The translations under genes and the position numbers were made by a program. The notes beneath the pieces were generated by a model that did not search any database, was not told the origin of the DNA, and saw only the letters and a list, made by a program, of their open reading frames with translations. Source: Halochromatium glycolicum (GTDB taxonomy: Bacteria > Pseudomonadota > Gammaproteobacteria > Chromatiales > Chromatiaceae). Taken from it: a DNA stretch of 64,000 bases. Of the stretch, positions 24,590 to 34,861 are shown piece by piece. How positions within the stretch are numbered: position 1 is the stretch's first letter; each line of letters begins with the position of its first letter. The stretch spans positions 1 through 64,000 of the forward strand of contig NZ_NRSJ01000012.1 of NCBI RefSeq assembly GCF_016584085.1, in the 5' to 3' direction.

Positions 24590-25627
24590 TCAGCGCCAAG
24601 GCGGTTGGTCAGCCGCTGGCACCGGCTCATCGACCTGCGGCGCGCCGCTGTCGGAGGCGGGGGCCTGGACAGCTCGTCCCTCCTGATCCGCTGGCGTGCT
24701 CGCCGCGTCGGCCGCCGCGGTCGGCTCGGCCCCGCTCACGACGAACTCCTCACACAGCCGCGCCAGCAGCGCGCGCAGCTCGAGCGACAAGAGCGCCAGC
24801 TCGGCATCGAGCCGGGCGCCCTCGTCATCGGCCTCGCCGGTGTCGAGCTCGTTGGTGACCTCGTCGGCGAAGCGCAGGCGCTTGAGGCTGAGGTCCTCGT
24901 TGAGCAGCAGCGACAGGCGCTCCTTCCAGTTCACGCCGACACTGACCGCCCGCTTGCCGGAGTCGAGGTGGTTGCGGACCTCGGGCGAGCTGAGATCCTG
25001 CCCGCGACAGCGCACCGTCGAGCGACTGTCCTCCGGGTCCTGCAGGACGCAGGCATCCTCGAGCGCGAAGCCCGCGGCCGGCTGTCCCGACAGCAGCCAG
25101 GTGCTCAGACGCTCGGCTGGTGCGACCTCCGGCACCAATGGCTTCACCGGGAAGCTGCCGAGGCTCTCGCGCAGCAGCGCGATCAGCTCCTCGGCCGCCT
25201 TCTCACTGGCCGCATCCACCACCGCCCAGCCCTCGCCGGCGTCGATATAGGCGCGCACCACGCGCGAGCGGGTGAACGCCTGCGGCAGCATCTCGGCGAG
25301 CAGATCCTCGCGCAGCTCCCGGCGCTCGCGCCGGCCGACCTCGCGCATCTCCGCCTGCTCGATCTCGGCGACGCGGTCGGCCACCGCCTCGGTCACCACC
25401 GAACCCGGCAGCAGCCGCTCCTGGCGGCGCATCGCGACTAGATGCACCTGTCCGACGGTGTGCACCAACAGCTCCGCCTTCGGACCCAATGGTGCCGTCC
25501 AGCCCATGGTCGCGGTCTCGACCGGCCCGCACGGGCGGAACCCGCGCTCCTGCAGGCGCGCATGCAGCGCCATCTGATCCAGCTCGAACGGCACCTGCAG
25601 CCGATACACCCTCGCGTTCTTGAACAC
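24590..25627 (-). CDS. rdgC: Recombination-associated protein RdgC
   Basis: A 345-residue protein that in E. coli forms a ring around DNA and restrains RecA. The opening MFKNARVYRLQVPFELD, then GWTAPLG, EARPRR-like central helices, and SLRLNEDLSLKRLRF-like C-terminal block (here LSLLLNEDLSLKRLRFADEV) fit RdgC throughout. The last 45 residues are a Pro/Ala/Asp-rich tail longer than in the E. coli protein. It is convergent with the epimerase and divergent-free of amrS, which lies 63 bases downstream of its start on the same strand. Confidence 0.92.
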   Translation of the reverse strand: MFKNARVYRLQVPFELDQMALHARLQERGFRPCGPVETATMGWTAPLGPKAELLVHTVGQVHLVAMRRQERLLPGSVVTEAVADRVAEIEQAEMREVGRRERRELREDLLAEMLPQAFTRSRVVRAYIDAGEGWAVVDAASEKAAEELIALLRESLGSFPVKPLVPEVAPAERLSTWLLSGQPAAGFALEDACVLQDPEDSRSTVRCRGQDLSSPEVRNHLDSGKRAVSVGVNWKERLSLLLNEDLSLKRLRFADEVTNELDTGEADDEGARLDAELALLSLELRALLARLCEEFVVSGAEPTAAADAASTPADQEGRAVQAPASDSGAPQVDEPVPAADQPPWR

Positions 25628-25690
25628 GGCGGACCCCCCGCAAAAAGCCGCGCATTATGACCGCTGGGCGCGCGGGTGCAAGGGCCTCGA

Positions 25691-26824
<1,134 letters not shown>

Positions 26825-27143
26825 CATCATCACCTCGAAAACAGTGGTGACCGCGGCATCGCGGCGGTGATCGCAGCATCGGAGCGATGCATCGGGCTCG
26901 AACTCGGCGCGCAGGCGAAACTGGGCGCCGAGCTTGGCGATGACACCGGCGGTCAGGCCGATTCCGGGACCGACCCCGGGTCCGACTCTGGGCGCAGCCC
27001 TGAGCCCAGCCCTGGGCTGGCGAAGAAACCGGGCTCGAGTCCATCGCAACCCGCTGCGAATCCTTGACTAAAATTGTAGACGTCAGTGCAAGGGTCGCCG
27101 ACCGCAGCGACCTTTGGTCCGATCACACAGGAGGGCTTTCACC
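26825..27143. other. Divergent intergenic region amrS/amrB
   Basis: 319 bases. The amrS frame stays open through most of it, but the Pro/Gly/Ala-rich reading does not resemble protein and the SD-fitted start is at 26824. It holds short near-repeats (GACCGACCCCGGGTCC; CCCTGAGCCCAGCCCTGGGCTGG, partly self-complementary). Promoters for both sides are expected here, but no convincing -35/-10 was found. Confidence 0.4.
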
Positions 27144-27983
27144 ATGACCAACCCGTCCATCCAACGGCCGGCGGTCGCCGGCATGTTCTATACCGGAGAC
27201 CCGGTGCAGCTGAACGCCGAGGTCCGCGGCTTCATCGCCGCTGGACGCCAGGGCGCTCAGGGGCGCGGCGCCGCGAACACTGGCACTGGGGACGGCCCGA
27301 GCACCCACCCGCGCGCGCTCATCGCCCCGCACGCGGGCTATGTGTTCTCCGGCGCCGTCGCCGGCAGCGCCTATGCCGCGATCGCCGATGACGCGGCCCG
27401 CTTCGATCGCGTCGTCTTGCTCGGCCCGGCCCATCGCGTGCCGGTGCGCGGCCTCGCCGCCAGCAGCGCCAGCGCGTTCGAGACCCCGCTGGGCCGAGTG
27501 CCGGTGGATCAGGACGAGGTCGAGCGGATGCTCGCCGCACACCCGTGGATCAGCCGCCTCGATGCCGCCTTCGACAACGAGCATTGCATCGAGGTCCAAC
27601 TGCCATTCCTGCAGGTGCTGCTCGAGCGGTTCTCACTGGTGCCCTTGCTGGTGGGCGCCGCCAGCGCGCAGCAGGTCGCCGCGATCCTGGAACCGCACTG
27701 GGACCGCGACGCGACCCTGATCGTGATCAGCTCCGATCTCAGCCATTATCTGGACTATGCCAGCGCGCAGGCCCTAGACCGCAAGACCTCCGAGGCCATT
27801 CGCACATTGCATCCCGAACGGCTCGCGCCGGAGCAGGCCTGCGGCCACGATGCCATCGCCGGCTTGCTGCAGCTCGCCGCCGCCCGCGGTGCGACCGGCC
27901 GTGTGCTCGATCTGCGCAACTCGGGTGACACCGCCGGCCCGCGCGATCGCGTGGTAGGCTATGGCGCCTATGCATTCAGCTGA
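27144..27983 (+). CDS. amrB: MEMO1-family protein (AmmeMemoRadiSam protein B)
   Basis: A 279-residue MEMO1-like protein. Family blocks in order: RPAVAGMFYTGDP, LIAPHAGYVFSGAVA, VVLLGPAHRV, NEHCIEVQLPFLQ and VVISSDLSHYLDYA (here VISSDLSHYL). The His residues in PHAGY, GPAHR and DLSHY correspond to the metal-like site of MEMO1. AGGAGGG is placed ideally before the ATG at 27144. A short Gly/Ala-rich insert follows residue 34. It overlaps amrA by 23 bases. Confidence 0.92.
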   Translation: MTNPSIQRPAVAGMFYTGDPVQLNAEVRGFIAAGRQGAQGRGAANTGTGDGPSTHPRALIAPHAGYVFSGAVAGSAYAAIADDAARFDRVVLLGPAHRVPVRGLAASSASAFETPLGRVPVDQDEVERMLAAHPWISRLDAAFDNEHCIEVQLPFLQVLLERFSLVPLLVGAASAQQVAAILEPHWDRDATLIVISSDLSHYLDYASAQALDRKTSEAIRTLHPERLAPEQACGHDAIAGLLQLAAARGATGRVLDLRNSGDTAGPRDRVVGYGAYAFS

Positions 27984-28704
27984 CCCTGATCCATCCCAGC
28001 GCCCAGCGAACGGCCGAGCCGAGCAGCCAGCGGAGCGGTTGTCCGAGCCCTCGGCCCAGCGGCCGGCTCAGCGCTCAGCGCAGCCCGCAGCGGACGCCCG
28101 CCCGGAACAGGCGGATGCGTCGGCCGACCAGGATCGCGGCGCGCTCGGCCGCGCCGAGCGGCAGCGGCTGCTCGCGATCGCGCGCGCATCGATCGCGCAC
28201 GGGCTGGCGCAGGGCGCACCGCTGCCGATCGCGCTCGCCGATGAGCCAGCACCGCTCCACGCGACCCGCGCCAGCTTCGTGACCCTGGAGCTGGGCGGGA
28301 ACTTGCGCGGCTGCATCGGACATCTCGAGGCCGTCGGCCCGCTCGCGACCGATGTCGCCGAGAACGCCTTCGCCGCCGCCTTTCAGGACCCGCGCTTCCC
28401 GCCGCTCAGCGAGCCCGAGCTCGCGCGCGTCGCGATCGCGATCTCGGTCCTGACACCGCCCGAGCCGCTCGCGTTCGCCAGCGAGGCCGAGCTGCTAGCG
28501 CAGATCGAGCCCGGCATCGACGGCCTGATCCTGAGCGAGGGCCACCGTCGCGGCACCTTCCTGCCCTCGGTCTGGTCGCAGCTGCCGAGCCGCGAGGCCT
28601 TCCTGCGCCATCTCAAGCAGAAGGCTGGTCTGCCGCCCGATTATTGGTCCGACCAGATCCAGGTCGCCCGCTACCGCACCGAGTCCTTCGGCGAGCACGC
28701 CTAA
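27961..28704 (+). CDS. amrA: AMMECR1-domain protein (AmmeMemoRadiSam protein A)
   Basis: A 247-residue protein with an AMMECR1 domain from about residue 65: SFVTLELGGNLRGCIGHLEA contains the near-invariant LRGCIG block, followed by FAAAFQDPRFPPLSEPEL and GRRGTFLPSVW-like text (HRRGTFLPSVWSQLP). The first 60 residues are Pro/Gln/Ala-rich and probably disordered. A second ATG at 27970 is possible. It overlaps amrB by 23 bases, so the two are translated together. Confidence 0.9.
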   Translation: MAPMHSADPDPSQRPANGRAEQPAERLSEPSAQRPAQRSAQPAADARPEQADASADQDRGALGRAERQRLLAIARASIAHGLAQGAPLPIALADEPAPLHATRASFVTLELGGNLRGCIGHLEAVGPLATDVAENAFAAAFQDPRFPPLSEPELARVAIAISVLTPPEPLAFASEAELLAQIEPGIDGLILSEGHRRGTFLPSVWSQLPSREAFLRHLKQKAGLPPDYWSDQIQVARYRTESFGEHA

Positions 28705-28776
28705 CGAGCACGGCGGCCAGCCGCCCCAAAGCATGAAACGATCCCCCCCATTGCTTCACGGTAACCGACGACCATC

Positions 28777-30063
28777 GTGAACGAGATCCCGCTGTCCGCG
28801 CTGTTCGCCTCGCTCGGCGTGCTGCTGCTGCTGTCCGGCTTCTTCTCCGGCTCCGAGACCGCGTTGATGACGCTGAACCGCTATCGGCTCAGCTATCAGG
28901 CGGATCAGGGCGTGCGCGGTGCGATCCTCGCCCGCCGGCTGCTCGACCGCCCGGACCGGCTCATCGGCCTGATCCTGCTCGGCAACAACTTCGTCAACAT
29001 CCTCGCCTCCTCGCTCGCCACCGTGATCGCGTTGCGCATCGGGGGCGAGGGCGCGATCGCGATCGCGGCCGGCCTGCTGACCCTGATCATCCTGATCTTC
29101 TCCGAGGTGACACCGAAGACCCTCGCGGCCCTGCATCCGGAGCGGCTCGCCTACCCCGCGGCCTTCGCCTACACGCCGCTGCTGAAGGTGCTGCAGCCGA
29201 TCGTCGTGTCGGTCAATGTGGTCACCAATGGACTCCTGCGCCTGCTCGGCGTCCGCCCGCAGGAGGGCCAGGACAACGCGCTGAGCCGCGAGGAGCTGCG
29301 CACCGTCGTCAACGAGGCCGGCGCGATGATCCCGGAGCGCAGCCGCGACATGCTGATCGCGATCCTGGACCTGGAGAATGCGACCGTCGAGGAGATCATG
29401 ATCCCGCGCAACGAGGTCGAGGGCATCGATCTGCAGGACCCGCCGGACGAGCTCATCACCTCGATCCGGCGCGCCAATTACACGCTGCTGCCGCTGTTCG
29501 ACGGCAACTTCGACAATGTCATCGGGATGATCCATTCGCGCACCGCGATGCACGCCCTGTTGGAGCAGGGCCTCGGACGCGGCCAGATCGATAAGGACTA
29601 TCTGCGCTCGATCGCGCGCGAGCCCTACTTCGTGCCCGAGGGGACCCATCTCTATCAGCAGCTGGTCAACTTCCAGCGGGTCCGGCAGCGGGTCGGGCTG
29701 GTGGTCGATGAGTACGGCGACTTCCAGGGCCTGATCACGCTGGCCGATCTGCTCGAGGAGATCGTCGGCGAGTTCACCACCGACCCGGCCGACGCCTATC
29801 CCGATATCCACCGCGCCGAGGACGGCAGCCTGCTGATCGACTGCACCATCACCATCCGCGAGCTCAACCGCGCGATGCGCTGGTCGCTGCCGACCCACGG
29901 CCCGAAGACGCTCAACGGCCTGATCATCGATTACCTCGAGACCATCCCCGAGCCCGGCACCAGCCTGAAGCTGGAGGACCACCCGCTCGAGATCATCCAG
30001 GCCGACGACACCGCGGTGAAGACCGTCAAGTATCGCGCCGAGCCTGGCCGCATGCTCCACTGA
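28777..30063 (+). CDS. CNNM/CorC-family transporter (HlyC/CorC, YfjD-like)
   Basis: A 428-residue inner-membrane protein: DUF21/CNNM membrane domain (FFSGSETALMTLNRYRL; LLGNNFVNILASSLAT; SEVTPKTLAALHPERLAYP), two CBS domains (IMIPRNEVEGIDL; VDEYGDFQGLITLADLLEEIVGE) and a C-terminal CorC_HlyC domain. Proteins of this type are linked to Mg2+/Co2+ efflux and sodium-coupled Mg2+ export. Second family member in the window (see 33494-34861). Monocistronic, starting 72 bases after amrA. Confidence 0.9.
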   Translation: MNEIPLSALFASLGVLLLLSGFFSGSETALMTLNRYRLSYQADQGVRGAILARRLLDRPDRLIGLILLGNNFVNILASSLATVIALRIGGEGAIAIAAGLLTLIILIFSEVTPKTLAALHPERLAYPAAFAYTPLLKVLQPIVVSVNVVTNGLLRLLGVRPQEGQDNALSREELRTVVNEAGAMIPERSRDMLIAILDLENATVEEIMIPRNEVEGIDLQDPPDELITSIRRANYTLLPLFDGNFDNVIGMIHSRTAMHALLEQGLGRGQIDKDYLRSIAREPYFVPEGTHLYQQLVNFQRVRQRVGLVVDEYGDFQGLITLADLLEEIVGEFTTDPADAYPDIHRAEDGSLLIDCTITIRELNRAMRWSLPTHGPKTLNGLIIDYLETIPEPGTSLKLEDHPLEIIQADDTAVKTVKYRAEPGRMLH

Positions 30064-30065
30064 GG

Positions 30066-30091
30066 GGTAGACCCGACAGTCGGGTCATCTA
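30066..30091 (+). terminator. Hairpin after CNNM gene
   Basis: GTAG-ACCCGA-CAG-TCGGGT-CAT-CTAC folds as a 6-bp stem with a 3-base loop, extended by GTAG/CTAC across a bulge. It starts three bases past the stop but has no T-run, so it may only protect the mRNA end. Confidence 0.45.
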
Positions 30092-30121
30092 CCGCCATTT
30101 CCCTCGCTGGCACGCGCCTCC

Positions 30122-30348
30122 GTGCGCTACGACATCGACCACGACTTGGTCGTCGACGCGCGCGTGGCGGCGATGTGTGTCGGCGAGCCCGAGTTGGCCA
30201 TCGCTGCGCGGGCTCGATGCTGCGGTCAGGGCGGCTTCGCGCCGGCAAGGCCCGGATCACGATCATGCTCGACGACAAGGTCCTGGCTGCCTTCCGCAGA
30301 CGTGCCCACGAGCAGGTCGGAAGACGAGCGGCGGGTTCGACGGCGAGC
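30122..30348 (+). pseudogene. BrnA/CopG-like antitoxin remnant
   Basis: In the 285-base gap between two genes, frames interleave to give LDAAVRAASRR then, after a shift, GKARITIMLDDKVLAAFRRR and AHEQVGR. The ITIMLDDKVLAAFRxRA block is typical of ribbon-helix-helix antitoxins of the BrnA type (and similar CopG-like proteins). No toxin is left. Frame breaks and overlap with the 3' end of sirB1 indicate a dead fragment. Assignment is tentative. Confidence 0.35.
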
Positions 30349-31194
30349 TCAGTGCAGGCGCACCCCGCCGTCCTGCCCGCCGAGCTCATCGATCAGTTTG
30401 CTCACCGCGGCGATCTGCTCGGCATCGTCGGAGACCTCGACGAAGCGCCGCAGGTCGCCGAGCGCGGCCGGCACGTACTCGAGGTCCCGATACAGCAGAC
30501 CGCGCTCGCGCAGCTCGTCGGGCAGATCGGGCGCCAGGGTCAGCGCCGCGGTCAGGGCCTCGAGCCGGTTGATGGGCTCGTTGCGATCGCGGTAGATACC
30601 GATCAGGTTGCGCAGCATCCGCACCAGGATCTCGCGCTTGGTCGCCGGTCGCAGCAGCGCCGGGTGGCTGCGGATGCTGAGCGTGCCTGCGCCATAGAGA
30701 TCGGCGAGGCGCTGATCGAGCTCGGATTCCGGCAGCGCCACGCCGCCGGCGTAGACATCGAGCATCAGCGCGGTATCGCCGCGCCCGATGCGGACCAGGA
30801 AATGCGCCGGGAAGCCGACCCCGAACGCCGGCAGGCCAATCCGCGCCGCGACCTCGATGTAGACCACCGCCAGCGTGATCGGGATGCCGAGCCGGCGCGC
30901 CAAGACCTGATCCAGGAAGCTGTTGCGCGGATCATAGAAGTCCTCCTGATTGCCGGCAAAGCCGAGCTCCTCGAACAGCACCGCATTCAGCGCGCGCACC
31001 CGATCGAACAGATCGGCATCGTCCGGAATCCGCCCGCGGACCTCGCTCGCCAGCGCGTCGAGCTCGGCCAGCGCATCGCCCTGGGCGAGTTCGCGCTGGA
31101 ACAGCCCGCTGACCGCGAGCGCACCTGCGGCCAGATCGATGCCCTCGTCCGGATGCCGAGCCAGCTCGACGAACGCCTGCTGTGCCTGATTCAT
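30349..31194 (-). CDS. SirB1 family protein (transglutaminase-like, TPR tail)
   Basis: A 281-residue cytosolic protein. The N-terminal helical part leads to LNAVLFEELGFAGNQEDFYDPRNSFLDQVL and RRLGIPITLAVVYIEVAARIGL, then GVGFPAHFLVRI, the diagnostic SirB1 blocks. The C-terminus is a TPR-like bundle (AATLAPDLPDELRERGLLY-like). The catalytic Cys of true transglutaminases is not obvious, as is common in this family. The ATG at 31194 has AGGAGG just upstream; the longer frame to 31287 lacks one. Function unclear. Confidence 0.88.
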   Translation of the reverse strand: MNQAQQAFVELARHPDEGIDLAAGALAVSGLFQRELAQGDALAELDALASEVRGRIPDDADLFDRVRALNAVLFEELGFAGNQEDFYDPRNSFLDQVLARRLGIPITLAVVYIEVAARIGLPAFGVGFPAHFLVRIGRGDTALMLDVYAGGVALPESELDQRLADLYGAGTLSIRSHPALLRPATKREILVRMLRNLIGIYRDRNEPINRLEALTAALTLAPDLPDELRERGLLYRDLEYVPAALGDLRRFVEVSDDAEQIAAVSKLIDELGGQDGGVRLH

Positions 31195-31307
31195 AGCGCC
31201 CCTCCTCTCATCAACACCACCAGCCCCGCCTCGCGTTCTGAGCGCCGGCCCACCGAGCCTAATAGAATGCGGCATCCGCACGCGCAACCAAACCCCGCGA
31301 GGTTCCG

Positions 31308-32063
31308 ATGTCTTCCAACCCCGTTCGCGGCGCGGCCTTCATGCTCGATGGGCTGACGCTGCTCAGCCGGCCCGGCCTGAAGCGCTACGTCGCGATCCCG
31401 TTCCTGGTCAATCTGTTGGTCTTCACCGGCGCGATCTGGTACGGCCTCGCCCGCTTCGGCGATGCCGTCGCCTGGATGGAGCAGCAACTGCCGACCTGGC
31501 TGCAGTGGCTCGATTGGCTGCTGTGGCCGCTGTTCGTGCTCGCGCTGCTGGTGATCGTCTTCTACAGCTTCACGCTGGTCGCGAACTTCCTCGCCTCGCC
31601 CTTCAACGGGCTGCTCGCCGAGAAGGCCGAGGCCCTGCTGACCGGGCGTGCCGTCGATGAGCCGCTCGACACCGCCAAGCTGATCAAGGAGCTGCCGCAG
31701 ACGCTCTGGGACGAGGTCAGAAAGGTCCTCTATGCGCTGGTCTGGACCATCCCATTCCTGATCCTGGCCTTCGTGGTCCCGCTGATCGGTCCACTGATCT
31801 GGTTCCTGTTCAGCGCCTGGATGCTCGCGGTGCAATACAGTGACTTCCCGATGGGCAACCACGGGCTGTTGTTTCGCGACCAGCGCGCCTGTCTGCGCGA
31901 ACGGCGCTTCACCGCAATCGGCTTCGGCGCCGCCGCGACCGGCTTGACGATGATCCCGATCCTGAACTTCATCGCGATGCCCGCCGCCGTCGCCGGTGCG
32001 ACCGCGATGTGGGTCAAGGTCATGCAGGAGACCCGAACCGCGCAGGCCAAGGCCAACCCTTGA
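31308..32063 (+). CDS. cysZ: Sulfate transporter CysZ
   Basis: A 251-residue inner-membrane protein of normal CysZ length. Matching blocks: GLTLLSRPGLKRYVAIPFLVN, FYSFTLVANFLASPFNGLLAEK, PFLILAFVVPLIGPLIWF and WMLAVQYSDFPMGNHGL. It has several hydrophobic spans including the paired hemi-penetrating helices seen in CysZ structures. It imports sulfate for cysteine synthesis. No cys genes adjoin; it starts 114 bases from sirB1, on the opposite strand. Confidence 0.9.
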   Translation: MSSNPVRGAAFMLDGLTLLSRPGLKRYVAIPFLVNLLVFTGAIWYGLARFGDAVAWMEQQLPTWLQWLDWLLWPLFVLALLVIVFYSFTLVANFLASPFNGLLAEKAEALLTGRAVDEPLDTAKLIKELPQTLWDEVRKVLYALVWTIPFLILAFVVPLIGPLIWFLFSAWMLAVQYSDFPMGNHGLLFRDQRACLRERRFTAIGFGAAATGLTMIPILNFIAMPAAVAGATAMWVKVMQETRTAQAKANP

Positions 32064-32084
32064 CCGCGCATTGCGGGATGGCGA

Positions 32085-32528
32085 TCAAGCGCCGACATCC
32101 TTTCGGTTCTCGAACCAATTATCGACGCGCAAGCCATCGAAATCGCAGAAGTCCGCCAGATTGCGCGTGACCAGGACGCAGTCGTTGACAGCCGCAATGG
32201 CTGCGATCTCGGAATCCGGGTACGAGGGAATCTTGCCCACTTTGCCCAGACGCGCACGCTCCGCTGCCTGCCAGTGCGCGGCGCGCTCGTCGAAGCTCAA
32301 GATCGGCAAGGTCGGTCTGATGCATCGGAACAAGTAGTCCTCGATCTGATCGCGACGCCGCCCCGGGGCCAATCGAAACATCCCATAGAGCAGTTCTTGC
32401 CAGGTGATGGCGCAAAGGGCCAGAGCGCGGCTGTGTTTGCGTAGACCCTCGAGGATGCCGGCATTGGGATGCTTCACGAGCGGCTCGGAGAGGATGTTGG
32501 TATCGAGCAGATAGGTCACTCCGGCCAT
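32085..32528 (-). CDS. PIN-domain toxin VapC
   Basis: A 147-residue intact PIN toxin: MAGVTYLLDTNILSEPL gives the first Asp, ITWQELLYGM the Glu, and IPSYPDSEIAAIAAVNDCVL with TRNLADF the later acids. The start at 32528 overlaps the antitoxin gene by 13 bases. Together they form a complete Phd-VapC type II system, unlike the broken ones at the window's left end. Confidence 0.9.
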   Translation of the reverse strand: MAGVTYLLDTNILSEPLVKHPNAGILEGLRKHSRALALCAITWQELLYGMFRLAPGRRRDQIEDYLFRCIRPTLPILSFDERAAHWQAAERARLGKVGKIPSYPDSEIAAIAAVNDCVLVTRNLADFCDFDGLRVDNWFENRKDVGA

Positions 32529-32803
32529 GCGAACTCCCGCGGCGGCTGGCGCTCGCGCCAAGCGTCGATCTCCTCCGGGGTCCAATCGATGGGCTGGAAG
32601 TGCGGCTCGGCGCGCATCGCCTGAAGACGCTCCCAGAAACTCGGCGGCTCTCCGCCTTGACAAAGACTGGAATAGGCGGCTTCGGAGACCAGCACCGCAA
32701 CCGGCTTACCCCGTCGCGTAATCCGAATCGCCTCGCCCCGTTCAGCACGTTGAATGAGCTGCGTTAGATGGGTCTTGGCTTCAGCGATGGGGGTATCGGA
32801 CAT
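32516..32803 (-). CDS. Phd/YefM-family antitoxin
   Basis: A 95-residue antitoxin. The N-terminal half has the Phd/YefM DNA-binding pattern: IAEAKTHLTQLIQRAERGEAI, then ITRRGKPVAVLVSEAAY. The C-terminal half (DWTPEEIDAWRERQPPREF) is the likely toxin-wrapping tail. It precedes and overlaps vapC. Such antitoxins usually repress their own promoter. Confidence 0.9.
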   Translation of the reverse strand: MSDTPIAEAKTHLTQLIQRAERGEAIRITRRGKPVAVLVSEAAYSSLCQGGEPPSFWERLQAMRAEPHFQPIDWTPEEIDAWRERQPPREFAWPE

Positions 32804-32906
32804 GATTTCAGATTCCTGATGGTCATCAAGATGGCTACCTTAGACAGGGCATTGCCCCGTTGTCCATGATTCGGATACAGGCAGCGCGCCCGGTTGGCCG
32901 ATAGCA

Positions 32907-33449
32907 TTACGCGCTCTCGCGACCACTTCCGCGCCCCGCCATCCGCTCCATCGCCACCAGGCACAGCAGCCCCAGCCCCATGATGGCGCCGACCAGGAGC
33001 AGCGAGTCGTCGAAGGTGCCGCGCAGCTCGGCCAGCTCGCCGGCCACCACCGGCGCGATGATCTGCGCGATGCCGTAGCCGACCGTCAACCGCGCCATGA
33101 TCTGCGCCGGATGCGCCGGGTAGCGCACCCCGACCATGGTCAGCACCAGCGAGACGATGCCGATGAAGGTCAGACCGAATAGCAGCGCGCTGGCGATGGC
33201 CGCCGCCAGGGTGCCGCTGAACACCGGCAGTAGGATGCCGATGAGCTGCAGCAGTTAGGCGACCTGCAGCGTGCGCAGATAGCCTTAGCGCCGCGCGATC
33301 CGATCCCAGAGCAGCGGCGCCGGAGCCGCCGCCAACCCGACCAGCAGCCACATCAGCCCGTCCTGCCCGCTCAGCGCCGGCTGCTGCTCGGTGATCAGCA
33401 GCGCGAAGATGCCCGAGGCGAGCACGAGCAGGGGACGCGGGGCGCGCAT
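32907..33449 (-). pseudogene. MFS transporter remnant (YbfB/YjiJ-like)
   Basis: Reading from 33449: MRAPRPLLVLASGIFALLIT and LLWDRIARR, then TAG, then GYLRTLQVA, then TAA, then LLQLIGILLPVFSG and a long membrane stretch (LFGLTFIGIVSLVLTM; LTVGYGIAQIIAPVVAGELA) to a stop at 32907. This is the C-terminal half of a YbfB/YjiJ-type MFS permease with two in-frame stops. The N-terminal half is missing; the CNNM gene upstream begins to end at 33494. Confidence 0.75.
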
Positions 33450-33493
33450 CGGATCAGGATCGCGCCGCCGCGGCCTTGGCAAGCCCCAGCTTC

Positions 33494-34861
33494 TCATGGC
33501 GCCTCGTCGGCACCGGTCTCGCCATCCCGCTCGGGCGCAGCGCCGCAACGCCGCTCGACCAAGACCTTGTCCACCCGCTGACGATCCATGTCGACCACCT
33601 CGAAGCGCAGTCCCGCCGTCTCGAAGTGGTCCGAGGCCTGCGGCACCCGCCCGAGCACATGCATCACGAAGCCGCCGACGGTGTGGAAGTGGGCGCCCTC
33701 CTCGCCTGGCAGCAGCGCCTCGACCCCGAGCTCGGCGCGCAGGCGCTCGAGCGGCAGGCTGCCGTCGATCAGCCAGGAGCCGTCGTCGCGGCGCACGATC
33801 TCGTCATTCGCGGCGTCTTCGCCGAGCGGCGCGCCGACGATCGCCTCGAGCACGTCGGCCAACGTGACCAGGCCCTCGAGGCTGCCATACTCGTCGACGA
33901 TCAGCGCCAGATTGACGCGGCTGTCGCGCAAGCGCTCGAGCAATTGCGCATTGCTCAGGCTCTGCGGGATGAACAATGGCGGCTGCAGCAGGGACTCGAG
34001 CCGCTCGGCGGACAGCGTCTCGGCCGAGCGCTCGGTGGCGGATAGCACCTGCGGCAGCAGCTCGGTCACCTTCAACACGCCGAGCAGGCGCCCGTCGAGC
34101 CCGCCCCGGCAGACCGGCACCAGCGTGTGCTCGAGCTCGGCGAGCGCGCGCCGCAAGGCCTCAGGGTCTTGCTCCAGGTCCAGCGCCTCGATCTCGTTGC
34201 GCGGTGTCATGATGGCGCCGATGCGCTGCTCGTCGAGGTGCAGCACATTGGCGACGATCGGGCCCTCGCTGGCATGGAAGACGCCGGCCTCGGCACCCTG
34301 CGCCATCAACACCCGGATCTCCTCGTCGGTCACCGGCGGTGCCTCGCCGCGGCGCGCGCCGAGCAGGCGCAGCAATGCGGCACTCGAGGCCGATAGCAGC
34401 CAGACCACCGGAAACGCGATCCGCGCGAGCAGGCCGAGCGGGCGCGCGACCTGCGCGGCCACCGTCTCCGGCGCCAGCAATGCGAGCTGCTTGGGCACCA
34501 GTTCGCCGACCACGACCGACAGATAGGTGATCGCGCCGACCACCAGCACCAGCGCGATCGCATCGGCCGAGGGCGCGAGCCAGGGCACCAGCGCCAATGT
34601 CTCGCGCACCGGCCCGGCCAGGGCCGCCTCGCCGAGCGCCCCCATCAGCACCCCGACCAGCGTGATCCCGATCTGGATGGTCGACAGGAAGCCGCCGGAA
34701 TCCTGCTGCAACGCGAGCGCCCGCCGCGCCCCGCTGCGGCCTTGCTCGGCCAGCTCCTCGAGCCTTGAGCGCCGCGCCGAGACCACCGCGATCTCGGACA
34801 GCGCGAAGACGCCGTTGGTCAGGATCAACAACAGGATGAACAGCAATTCCATGGGACGCAC
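33494..34861 (-). CDS. CNNM/CorC-family hemolysin-like transporter
   Basis: A 455-residue membrane protein: CNNM domain (LILTNGVFALSEIAVVSARRSRL; STIQIGITLVGVLMGALGEAAL; VVGELVPKQLALLAPE), two CBS domains (IMTPRNEIEALDL; VDEYGSLEGLVTLADVLEAIVG) and a CorC_HlyC C-terminal domain (GGFVMHVLGRVPQASDHFETAGLRFEVVDMD, abridged here). It belongs to the PaeA/YtfL-like branch, distinct from the protein at 28777. It is divergent from the RND operon. Confidence 0.9.
   Translation of the reverse strand: MRPMELLFILLLILTNGVFALSEIAVVSARRSRLEELAEQGRSGARRALALQQDSGGFLSTIQIGITLVGVLMGALGEAALAGPVRETLALVPWLAPSADAIALVLVVGAITYLSVVVGELVPKQLALLAPETVAAQVARPLGLLARIAFPVVWLLSASSAALLRLLGARRGEAPPVTDEEIRVLMAQGAEAGVFHASEGPIVANVLHLDEQRIGAIMTPRNEIEALDLEQDPEALRRALAELEHTLVPVCRGGLDGRLLGVLKVTELLPQVLSATERSAETLSAERLESLLQPPLFIPQSLSNAQLLERLRDSRVNLALIVDEYGSLEGLVTLADVLEAIVGAPLGEDAANDEIVRRDDGSWLIDGSLPLERLRAELGVEALLPGEEGAHFHTVGGFVMHVLGRVPQASDHFETAGLRFEVVDMDRQRVDKVLVERRCGAAPERDGETGADEAP

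Noticed and set aside
26825..27049. N-terminal extension of amrS to 27049
   Set aside because: Pro/Gly/Ala-rich filler without homology; a properly spaced GAGGTG supports the start at 26824.
28756..30060. 434-codon leftward ORF antisense to the CNNM transporter
   Set aside because: The plus-strand CNNM, CBS and CorC motifs are unambiguous; the antisense product is charged and repetitive.
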